NCBI GenBank assembly: GCA_052387115.1
Contig: JBQTJM010000367.1
Span: forward strand, 1-22,219
From: JACCXJ01 sp052387115
Lineage (GTDB): Bacteria; Pseudomonadota; Gammaproteobacteria; JACCXJ01
Direction: 5' to 3'
DNA: 22,219 nt
Position numbers and translations under genes: made by a program. Under the pieces are notes generated by a model. The model was not told the origin of the DNA. It saw nothing but the letters and a program-made list of their open reading frames with translations, and did no database searches. The stretch's first letter is position 1, and every line of letters starts with the position of its first letter. Shown piece after piece: positions 1 to 7,127 of this stretch.

Positions 1-74
1 CAAGCTGGAAAGCTGGATGCGTTTGCAGAGAAGGCGTTGCGCGAGCACGCAAACGGAAAGACCACGCCTCTTTG
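1..74 (+). CDS. 3' end of an unidentified gene (partial)
   Basis: The frame starting at base 1 is open and closes at a TGA at 72-74. It encodes the last 24 residues of a protein, ending REHANGKTTPL. The start lies outside the window. A short charged helical tail of this kind is seen in small antitoxin-like proteins, but this is only a resemblance and I do not assign a function. Confidence 0.35.
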
Positions 75-117
75 AATCACCACGCAGCCCCGGACTTCTG
101 GGCGTGCTATACGTCCA

Positions 118-234
118 GTGAAAACAACAACCTGTTTCGATGTTTTCGAGCAGTGCGTGATGGCTATCGAGGCGGGGGAGCTAATCGAGTCGGAAAGCGA
201 GAAGGACAAAGAGTTCCACTTCCAAAATTGGTGC
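118..234 (+). pseudogene. N-terminal remnant of an unrecognised, possibly restriction-like protein
   Basis: From the GTG at 118 the first ~38 codons read like a genuine acidic protein N-terminus (FDVFEQ, SESEKDKEFHFQNW). The DKEFHFQNW stretch resembles the start of some putative restriction-endonuclease-type proteins; this is from memory and weak. Past about 234 the same frame turns into Arg/Ala/Pro/Gly-rich low-information sequence until a stop at 447. The real gene was therefore probably cut off here by a deletion or rearrangement. Confidence 0.25.
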
Positions 235-759
235 GCGGCGCGACGCGGCCTTGCGCGGGCTCGGCTGGCACGTGCGCGCCCTGCTACGGCTGACCCCGCC
301 GGTGCTCCGCCACTGGCCAGCGGCGCGTGCGGCCGCCCGCCGCTCGGAGTGTCCCGGGGCCGCGCTCCGAGGCCCTCGGGCCTGAGGCGCTCGCGAGAAC
401 CCCGGGGTCGGGTTGCCCCTGGGTCTGGGTGTTACAACAATGACTGACGGCGGTGACCCTCCCACCCATGAGCGGTCCCTTGGTTTGCGGGGGCGACGAG
501 GAGGAAAGATCCGCTTGCCTTCGAAGTTCCCACCCATTCAAACAGACAAGATCACCGGCCGAGCTTGCTCGGCAGGTCGCGTACCGTACGGACGCCGAGC
601 CCATCGACTCGGTGATCGAATCCGTCCAGCCGAACGTCGTCGCGCTGACCGTGTTCTCTGTCGGTGCTCCTGGTCGCGTTCGGCGCTTGGCGGCGGCAGC
701 GGCGAGAACGCGCCGCGAAATCATGAGGGCTCGCGCGCCCGTGATATGAGGCAAAGCCG
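235..759. other. Degenerate GC-rich stretch without a convincing gene
   Basis: Every frame here gives Arg/Pro/Ala/Gly-rich translations typical of shadow ORFs. The most protein-like piece is the frame closing at 749, which contains PIDSVIESVQPNVVAL. It could be a worn fragment of a Rossmann-type domain, but nothing identifies it. I see no RNA gene, terminator or clear promoter. The change in character at ~234 suggests a junction between unrelated pieces of DNA. Confidence 0.35.
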
Positions 760-1827
760 ATGACTGGCGCGCTCTTGATCTACGGGGCAAACGGCTACAC
801 GGGCGAGCTCACAGCGCGATTCGCGGCGGAGCGCAAGCAGCAGGTGATCGTCGCCGGTCGCAGCGCGGAGCGTGTTCGGGCGGTCGCCGATCGGTACGGC
901 TTCGAGCATCGGGTCTTCGGGCTCGACGATCCGGAAGCGCTGGTCGCGGGCTTGGCCGGCGTCGGAGTCGTCTTGCATTGCGCCGGGCCATTCAGCCGCA
1001 CGTCCAAGCCGATGATCGACGCGTGCCTGGCGGCGCGGGCGCACTATCTCGACATCACCGGCGAAATCGCGGTCTTCGAGAGCGCCGCGGCGCGCGACGC
1101 CGACGCACGAAGCGCCGGCGTGATGCTCTTGCCGGGCACCGGTTTCGACGTCGTACCGTCCGACTGCCTCGCGCTCCACGCTGCGCGAAAGCTACCCGAC
1201 GCGCATGAGCTGACACTGGGGTTTTTCGGCCTCGGCTCGGTCTCTCGCGGCACGGCCACGACCATGGTCGAAAACCTGCACCGCGGCGGCTTCGTGCGGC
1301 GGCACGGCAAGCTCACGCCGGTGGCCACCGGATCGCTCGTGCGCGACATCGACTATGGGGACGGGTCGGGCAAGAAACGCTCGATGGCCATCCCGTGGGG
1401 CGACGTGTCGAGCGCTTTCCATAGCACGCGCATCCCCAACATCGAAGTCTACGTGGCCGCCACGAGCGCGATGATCTGGGGAGCGCGGATCGGCTCGCGG
1501 TTCGGGGCAGTGCTCGGCTCCGACCTAGTGCAGAGCTTTCTCAAACGTCGCATCGACGCGCGCCCGGCCGGGCCGACCGACGAGCAGCGCAAGCGCGGCA
1601 AGAGCTTCCTCGTGGCCGAAGCCCGCAACCCCGCCGGACGATCCGCGAAAGCGTGGCTTGAGACTCCGGAGGGCTACACGCTCACCGCGTTGACTTCGCT
1701 CGAGATCGCCGAGCGCGCGCTCGCGGGCGAAGTCGAGAGGGGATTCTCGACACCAGCCAAGCTGCTTGGCCCCGATTTTATTCTCGGCTTCGAAGCAGTG
1801 CGCCGCCGCGACGACGACGTTGCCTAG
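760..1827 (+). CDS. Saccharopine dehydrogenase-like NAD(P)-binding oxidoreductase
   Basis: A 355-residue protein that starts at ATG 760 with a Rossmann dinucleotide-binding strand: LLIYGANGYTGELTA gives the G-x-x-G-x-x-G fingerprint at residues ~8-15. It is followed by GRSAERV, the typical second strand of the saccharopine dehydrogenase / trans-acting enoyl reductase family. Later family-like pieces are HCAGPFSRTSKPMIDACLAA (residues ~71-90), HYLDITGE and PGTGFDVVPSDCLA. The length is close to the family norm of 350-400. The substrate cannot be told from sequence; relatives include lysine-pathway and lipid enoyl reductases. It ends 18 bases before the next gene on the same strand, so the two are probably co-transcribed. 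It is unrelated to the CRISPR locus downstream. Confidence 0.85.
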   Translation: MTGALLIYGANGYTGELTARFAAERKQQVIVAGRSAERVRAVADRYGFEHRVFGLDDPEALVAGLAGVGVVLHCAGPFSRTSKPMIDACLAARAHYLDITGEIAVFESAAARDADARSAGVMLLPGTGFDVVPSDCLALHAARKLPDAHELTLGFFGLGSVSRGTATTMVENLHRGGFVRRHGKLTPVATGSLVRDIDYGDGSGKKRSMAIPWGDVSSAFHSTRIPNIEVYVAATSAMIWGARIGSRFGAVLGSDLVQSFLKRRIDARPAGPTDEQRKRGKSFLVAEARNPAGRSAKAWLETPEGYTLTALTSLEIAERALAGEVERGFSTPAKLLGPDFILGFEAVRRRDDDVA

Positions 1828-1845
1828 GCTGGAACGAGATCCGTC

Positions 1846-2460
1846 GTGGCGCTCTTCTTGTTCGCGCACGCAGCCGGAGCGCCTTCGGCATCCCGCTGGA
1901 TGCAAGCGTATAAGCGCCGGCTGGAGGCGCTCGGGTCGGTCGTGACGTTCTACTATCCGTACATGAGGGCGGGCTCGAAGCGACCCGACCCGCACGCGAA
2001 GCTCGTCGCCGCACATCGCGAAGCGCTGGCCGCCGCGCGGGAGGCGCACGCAAACCGACTGACACAGGGGGCCACCGATCCGGTGGTGCTCGTCGGAAAA
2101 AGCATGGGCGGGCGCATCGGCTGCCACCTGGCGCTAGAGGAGCCGGTGGCGGCGCTCGTTTGCCTCGGTTACCCGCTCGTGGGAATGGGCCAGGCGGCGC
2201 AGCTACGCGATCGCGTGCTCATCGAGCTCGCGAGGCCGATCTTGTTCGTGCAAGGAACGCGCGACAAGCTCTGCCCGCTCGAGCGCCTGAGCGACGTTCG
2301 AAACCGAATGACCGCGCCGAACGAGCTTTTCGTGGTCGAGGGAGGGGATCATTCGCTGGGGGTGACGAAGACGGCGCTCGTTGCGGCCGGGGAGTCGCAA
2401 GAAGACGTGGACCGGCGGGTGATCGCGGCGATTGCCGGCTTCGTACAAAGGCACACCTGA
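1846..2460 (+). CDS. Small alpha/beta hydrolase (KANL3/Tex30-like)
   Basis: A 204-residue protein beginning at GTG 1846 (MALFLFAHAAGAP). It shows the alpha/beta-hydrolase order: the oxyanion-side strand FLFAHAAGAP at the N-terminus, the nucleophile elbow GKSMGGRIG (Ser at ~residue 87), PILFVQGTRDKLCP holding the acid Asp (~residue 143), and GGDHSLGV holding the catalytic His (~residue 168). This layout matches the bacterial KANL3/Tex30 family of dienelactone-hydrolase-like proteins, usually ~200-220 residues. No signal peptide is seen, so it should be cytoplasmic. It is probably in one transcription unit with the preceding oxidoreductase. The substrate is unknown. Confidence 0.85.
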   Translation: MALFLFAHAAGAPSASRWMQAYKRRLEALGSVVTFYYPYMRAGSKRPDPHAKLVAAHREALAAAREAHANRLTQGATDPVVLVGKSMGGRIGCHLALEEPVAALVCLGYPLVGMGQAAQLRDRVLIELARPILFVQGTRDKLCPLERLSDVRNRMTAPNELFVVEGGDHSLGVTKTALVAAGESQEDVDRRVIAAIAGFVQRHT

Positions 2461-2599
2461 TGTTCGACGATCTCAACGCAGGTAGTTCCGGCACGCGTTA
2501 CACGCGCTTCGGTCTCGTTTGGCGCCACGGGTCATTCGTATCGAGTCGACCCGAGGCACGTAGGAACAACGCGTTCTCTTCGCACGCAAACCGACCATC

Positions 2600-3982
2600 A
2601 TGAGTGAAACCTTGATCACCTGTCCGGCCTGCGGACATCGTTTCGCTGTTTCCGAGGCCATGGGCGCCGAGCTTCGCAGCGAAATCGAGGCGCGCTTGAA
2701 GGCCGAGCACCAGACCTTGCTGCACCGAGCCGTCGAGCAGGCGCGCGCCAAGACGGCGGAGTCGCTTACGGTCGAGCTTGGGGACCTGAAGGCCCAGATC
2801 GCGGACAAGGACCGCAAGGCGAAACAGGCCGAAGAGGCGCAGATCGCACTCCTGCGGCAGACCCGCGAGCTGCAACAGCGGAATGAGACGCTCGCCGAGA
2901 AGGTCCGGGCGGAGGTCGAGGACAAGCTGCGCGCGGAAGGAGAGGAGCGGGTGAAGAGCGCCGTCGCCGAGGCCGAGGCGCGCGCACGAGAGGGCAGTAT
3001 AGAGGAGATAAAGTGCCTTCATGAGCGGCTCGCCGAGCAGCAGAGAAAGATGCGGATCGCGCAACAGGCCGAGCTGGCGCTGCATAGGGAAAAAGCGGCT
3101 CTGGAAGAACGCCAGCTCGAGCTGGACCTCGAGGTGGCACGAAGGATCGACGTGGAGAAGCAGCGCCTCGAAGAGAGCATCCGTAAAAACGTCAGCGAAG
3201 AGCAGTCGCTCAAGGTCAAGGAGAAGGATAAGCAGATCGAGGACCTGAGACGTCTGCTGGAAGAGGCACGGCGCAAGAGCGAGCAGGGCTCGCAGGAGTT
3301 GCAGGGCGCGGTCCTGGAGCTCGGCATCGAGGCGGCCCTCGCACGCCAGTTCCCGTTCGATCGCGTCGCGCCCGTCGCCAAAGGCACGGCCGGCGCCGAT
3401 CTCGTGCACACGGTGTGTAACAACGCCGGTCAGCCCTGCGGGACCATCGTATGGGAGGCGAAGAGGACCAAGAACTGGTCGCCTGCGTGGATCGCCAAGC
3501 TCAAGGACGACCAGCGCGCCATCGGCGCCAACTTGGCGGTCTTGGTGTCCGTCGCCCTGCCCGAAGGGTTCGGAGAATTCGGCTCCGTGGACGGCGTCTG
3601 GGTTTCCTCCCTGCGCGCGTGGCCGGCGCTGGCGGTGGCGCTGCGCGAGCAGATCCTCCAGGTGGCCTTTGCCCGGGTCGCCTCGGAAGGCCGGCACGAG
3701 AAGATGGAGATGCTCTACCGCTATCTGGCCGGCGACCTGTTCCGGCACAAGGTTGCCGGCATCGTCGAGGCCTTCACCGCGCTCCAGGACCAGCTCAATC
3801 GCGAGCGCCGCGCCATGGAGAAACAGTGGAAGGAGCGCGAGAAACAGATCGAGCGCGTCATCCTGAACACGGTCGGCATGTACGGCGAGATGCGCGGGAT
3901 CGTCGGGACGTCGCTGCCGGAGATCCCGGCGCTGGAGCTCGAAGAGCATAAGGTGCTGGAGGGTCCGGACGGACTACAATGA
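2600..3982 (+). CDS. DUF2130 family protein: coiled coil plus nuclease-like C-terminal core
   Basis: A 460-residue protein starting at ATG 2600 with a CxxC knuckle (CPACGHRF, residues ~9-16). Residues ~30-235 are a long, highly charged coiled coil. After this comes the conserved DUF2130 core: GADLVHTVC (from ~266), TIVWEAKRTKNWSPAWIAKL (from ~281), NLAVLVSVALPEGF and RHEKMEMLYRYL. The family is widespread and functionally uncharacterised. The Asp of GADLV and the E-x-K of WEAK are arranged as in PD-(D/E)XK nucleases; that reading is my inference. No membrane segment is seen. It lies alone between the hydrolase gene (139 bases upstream) and the CRISPR operon. Confidence 0.85.
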   Translation: MSETLITCPACGHRFAVSEAMGAELRSEIEARLKAEHQTLLHRAVEQARAKTAESLTVELGDLKAQIADKDRKAKQAEEAQIALLRQTRELQQRNETLAEKVRAEVEDKLRAEGEERVKSAVAEAEARAREGSIEEIKCLHERLAEQQRKMRIAQQAELALHREKAALEERQLELDLEVARRIDVEKQRLEESIRKNVSEEQSLKVKEKDKQIEDLRRLLEEARRKSEQGSQELQGAVLELGIEAALARQFPFDRVAPVAKGTAGADLVHTVCNNAGQPCGTIVWEAKRTKNWSPAWIAKLKDDQRAIGANLAVLVSVALPEGFGEFGSVDGVWVSSLRAWPALAVALREQILQVAFARVASEGRHEKMEMLYRYLAGDLFRHKVAGIVEAFTALQDQLNRERRAMEKQWKEREKQIERVILNTVGMYGEMRGIVGTSLPEIPALELEEHKVLEGPDGLQ

Positions 3983-4011
3983 CACCCCGAGACCGGTACA
4001 TCACCGGTATG

Positions 4012-4072
4012 GGCCGCACCACTGCGCGGCCGGTTCGCTGAACCGAGCCGGGCAGGCAGGGCCGTACACGGC
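4012..4072 (+). other. Cluster of three short hairpins between DUF2130 gene and cas6
   Basis: In the 160-base gap three perfect inverted repeats lie in a row: GGCCGC/GCGGCC (4012-4017 with 4026-4031), GGTTC/GAACC (4032-4036 with 4040-4044) and GCCG/CGGC (4061-4064 with 4069-4072, followed by TTT). The last could act as a weak terminator for the upstream gene. The group could also simply be structured leader RNA of the cas transcript. No strong -35/-10 promoter is visible. Confidence 0.3.
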
Positions 4073-4142
4073 TTTGGACTTCAGGCTCCGGCCCCAGGCT
4101 CGGCGGCCTGCCGGGTGAACGGCTTCTCGCTAGCTAGCCGCG

Positions 4143-5161
4143 ATGGGAGAGAGAATGGGCATCACGCTGCCGCTCGGTCGCTACCGGTTCGCGTTCCGGG
4201 CCATTGACCATCTGCGCCTGCCGCGCTTTCCGGGCTCCGCCTGGCGCGGCGTCTTCGGCCATGCCCTGAAGCGCGCCGTGTGCGTGACCGGCCTCCCCGC
4301 CTGCCCCGACTGCCTGTTGTACCGCTCTTGCGCCTACCCCTACGTCTTCGAGACGCCGCCTCCACCCGGGACAGAGAAGATGCGCAAATACCCCGCGGCG
4401 CCCCACCCCTTCGTCCTGGATCTCGATGAGGAGGGGGGCACCACCCCCGCGGGCGCTTTCTACACGCTCGGCCTCACCCTCATCGGCCGAGGCAACGCCT
4501 ACCTCCCCCCGATCGTCTTCGCGCTCACGCAGGCTGGGGAGCAGGGGCTGGGCAGCCGGCGCGGCCGGCTGGCCCTCGAATCGATCGCCCAGGAAACCGC
4601 ACCCTCGGGAAAGTGGCGGACCATCCATCGCACCGGGGGCGGTTTGAACGCGCTGCCACCCTTCGTTCCCCAAATCCCAGCCGTGCCCGAGAGCCTGCGG
4701 ATCAACTTCCGGACGCCCCTGCGCCTCAAACGCGACGACCGGCCCGCTTGCGCGGAGGACTTCACGTTCGGAATGTTCTTCTCGAACCTCCTGCGCCGGA
4801 TCTCGCTGCTCAGCTACTTCCACGGCGACACCCCGCTCGAAGCCGATTTCGCTCGACTGACCGCGAGTGCTCGGGAAATCTCGCTCGCCGGTGCCTCGCT
4901 CTCCTGGCAGGACGGGGCTCGCTACTCCTCCCGGCAGGCCGGGAAACGCCCATGGGCGGCCTCCTCGGTGAGATCGCGCTAGACGGCGCCGGCCTCGAGC
5001 CCTTCTGGCCCTACCTCTGGCTCGGGCAGTACGTGCACGCCGGGGCGGCCACCAGCATGGGGCTCGGGCGGTATGCGATCGGCTCGGCAAGCTTGCCGGG
5101 CGGGACGCCGACAGCGGACCGCGGTAGCATGGAGGCGTGTGAATCGCGACCTATGGAATGA
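4143..5161 (+). pseudogene. cas6: Cas6 crRNA-processing endoribonuclease, one-base frameshift
   Basis: Two frames together make a ~340-residue RAMP protein of the Cas6 family, which cuts CRISPR precursor RNA within each repeat. The N-terminal part (4143 to ~4944) shows FPGSAWRGVFGHALKRAVC, a cysteine cluster CPDCLLYRSC, and DGARYSSRQ. The C-terminal part continues in another frame from ATG 4952 (MGGLLGEI, then YVHAGAATSMGLGRYAI, the Gly-rich Cas6 signature) to a TGA at 5159-5161. RYSSRQ followed by MGGLLG is normally contiguous in this family. Adding one A to the AAA run at 4944-4946 restores the frame. The defect is therefore a one-base deletion, either real or an error in a short homopolymer. 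ATG 4155 is a good alternative start, with GGGAGAG just before it. It heads the cas operon. Confidence 0.8.
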
Positions 5162-5168
5162 GCACGCC

Positions 5169-5357
5169 ATGCAACCCCACGAATACTCCAGACGGAGCTG
5201 CTTGCGGTGACCGGTCTTTCGCCGCAGGTGGTGACCGAGAGCGTCTTTGCGCTGGAGGCCACAAGTCCCGCCTTCGCACCTACGCGTGCACATCATCACC
5301 ACAGCCTACGGGGCACAGCACGCCCGCGTGGCGCTACTCTATCTACTAGCGTCTTAA
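5169..5357 (+). pseudogene. Relic of NE0113-family CRISPR ring nuclease (N-terminal piece)
   Basis: Three short in-order fragments in three frames make up the start of the NE0113-type (TIGR02584) CRISPR-associated protein. MQPHEYSRR begins at ATG 5169, LLAVTGLSPQVVTESVFALE begins at ~5199, and HIITTAYGAQHARVALLYLL runs to a TAA at 5355-5357. LLAVTGLSPQVVTE followed by HIITT-x-x-GA is the family's CARF-like nucleotide-binding start. Members are annotated as ring nucleases that cut cyclic oligoadenylate, the classical type III messenger. Two frameshifts and loss of everything after ~60 residues make it non-functional. It sits between cas6 and corA, where an ancillary gene would be expected. Confidence 0.7.
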
Positions 5358-5382
5358 GGGATTTTATCAACAAACACCGGAT

Positions 5383-5387
5383 GGAGG
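5383..5387 (+). promoter_or_regulatory. Ribosome binding site for corA
   Basis: GGAGG lies 6 bases before ATG 5394 and directly abuts the in-frame ATG at 5388. The spacing favours 5394 as the true start, giving a protein that begins MIPLVCGDPSHG. Confidence 0.6.
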
Positions 5388-5393
5388 ATGAGA

Positions 5394-7127
5394 ATGATAC
5401 CCCTGGTATGCGGAGACCCAAGCCACGGTCCGGCATCCTTCTCGCGTTTCGTCCTGCCATTTGCCTACCACCTGGAGGGGCCTTTGTCGGGAGGTGACGA
5501 TAGCAACCCACGGTACGTTCGGAACGACCTGCCCGACCAGGTTTGGCGCGAGAGGTACCTGACCGAGGATACCGCGGATGTCCTTTTCCACAGGGCGCGC
5601 TGGTTCCGCCTCAGTACGGATGGCTTTTGTGTCACTATGACCTTTCGCAATGCTCGCAGACTTCAGGTGCGTATTGCGGCTCCTCGTGTGATCCTCTTCG
5701 AATACCCCAATGCGCCGGGCAGCGACAAAGGAGCTGAGCCTGATGGCGATTTGCTACGCACCGGCTTCCTGCTACTAGACCTCTTTTTCCCTAACCACAA
5801 TGCGGACCATTCCGCGACCTTGGACGATCTTCTGGACCTCAACGAGCTGTTTCGTTATTGGCGTAAGCCATACGTAGGTCATGACACGGCAGGTCACAAG
5901 GGCTACGGTTACGTGGATCTGTTGGCCGAGTGCCCTGTGAATCCGCTCGATCCGAGAAAGACCATCTCCGAAAGCTGCACGGGCGTTGAAAAATACCTTC
6001 AGCGCTGGGCTTCACTATTAGAATGTCCGATAGAGATCGCTGGGCCTCATGGCAAGGAGAGCTATGCACTGTTTCCGTCCGACGCGAAGAACCACGCTCG
6101 GACTTGGGTCGAGCAGGCGGATGGTGGGGCACCAGTCGAAGACGCCGGCTGGATTGTCTACGCAGACGATCGAACCTTTGTGTGGACCTGCGCGGTATTG
6201 AAGGACGGTGCCCAAAGCCTTTGGGACGCATTTGGGGAAAGCGAGCAACCTGCGGAAGGATCTCCCAATGGCCGCGAATCACACTCGCAAACGTGGCGGC
6301 CCCACCGCTATGGACACTGGATCAAACTCCTAAACGTGGATCAACCGAGCGGAGACCCCGTGCAGACACATTCGAAAGTTCATGAGTTCGAGCGGCGCTG
6401 GGCGAAAGAGCGGACCTATCACCGCTGGGAGGAGGGAGGTAGCTACTATGGCTTTAACTACCACAGTGGAGCAATGATTGGGCCTCCCTGGAAGGAACCA
6501 CCTCTCTGGGAACACTTCTCAACCTTTTACTTCGATATTGTGTTGCTGCTATTCTACCTGCGGGTATCGCTGTTCCGCTTCAGCAAGGACTTGACCGAAA
6601 TCTCGGCGCAAGCGCGCGACGAGCAGAAGACTGGCAGCAAGAAGGACGCTGTGACGCGGGAGAAATGGCGCCGTGAGTTTCAAGAGCTGCGCCGCCGGTT
6701 CGCGTTTTTCACCAACCTGTATCAATTTCCCCTACTGTCCAATCAGCAACAGTCGCTCGAGATGTACGCAATCGCGAGGAAAACTATGGACGTAGACGAT
6801 CTATTCCACGAGATCCAGGATCAGATCAAGAGTACTCATGAGTTCCTGGCGATGACAGAAGCGCATGAGACCACTCAAATCGCGACACTTCTCACCGTTG
6901 TGGCCACGGTAGGTTTGGCTTTCACGGTGGTGTTGAGTTTTTTTGGAATGAACATCATCTTTACTCATGGCTGGAAGGGTTGGAAAATCCTAGGCGTGGA
7001 GGTGGCTTTCTTTGTCGCTGCACTCGTAGTTGTCTCTTTGCTTTTTTGGGGGGTAATTCGTAACGCTCAGCGGCTTTTTCTCCGATTCAGTAAATGGGCC
7101 CGCCTCGATAAGGAGATCGAACAGTGA
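5394..7127 (+). CDS. corA: CRISPR-associated CorA-family membrane effector
   Basis: A 577-residue protein with a large soluble N-terminal part and two C-terminal membrane helices (~496-517 and ~533-555). Directly after the first helix is GMN at residues 518-520, the selectivity signature of CorA divalent-cation channels. The N-terminal ~450 residues are longer than in housekeeping CorA, as in the CorA proteins of type III CRISPR loci. In the characterised Bacteroides fragilis system this protein is the membrane effector switched on by SAM-AMP made by Cas10. Its place directly upstream of cas10 (GTGA overlap) and the nrN-like gene in the same operon support that role here. The loop after GMN carries few acidic residues, so magnesium transport as a normal function is unlikely. 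An alternative start is ATG 5388. This gene looks less GC-rich than its neighbours. Confidence 0.85.
   Translation: MIPLVCGDPSHGPASFSRFVLPFAYHLEGPLSGGDDSNPRYVRNDLPDQVWRERYLTEDTADVLFHRARWFRLSTDGFCVTMTFRNARRLQVRIAAPRVILFEYPNAPGSDKGAEPDGDLLRTGFLLLDLFFPNHNADHSATLDDLLDLNELFRYWRKPYVGHDTAGHKGYGYVDLLAECPVNPLDPRKTISESCTGVEKYLQRWASLLECPIEIAGPHGKESYALFPSDAKNHARTWVEQADGGAPVEDAGWIVYADDRTFVWTCAVLKDGAQSLWDAFGESEQPAEGSPNGRESHSQTWRPHRYGHWIKLLNVDQPSGDPVQTHSKVHEFERRWAKERTYHRWEEGGSYYGFNYHSGAMIGPPWKEPPLWEHFSTFYFDIVLLLFYLRVSLFRFSKDLTEISAQARDEQKTGSKKDAVTREKWRREFQELRRRFAFFTNLYQFPLLSNQQQSLEMYAIARKTMDVDDLFHEIQDQIKSTHEFLAMTEAHETTQIATLLTVVATVGLAFTVVLSFFGMNIIFTHGWKGWKILGVEVAFFVAALVVVSLLFWGVIRNAQRLFLRFSKWARLDKEIEQ

Noticed and set aside
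2498..3949. Long minus-strand ORF of 483 codons opposite the DUF2130 gene
   Set aside because: It is the antisense shadow of a coiled-coil gene (Leu/Arg/Asp-rich repeats mirroring Glu/Lys/Gln codons). The + strand carries the recognised family.
5394..7127. CorA as an ordinary magnesium transporter
   Set aside because: The 4-base overlap with cas10, the very long soluble N-terminus and the NrN-like gene in the same operon point to the CRISPR effector form.
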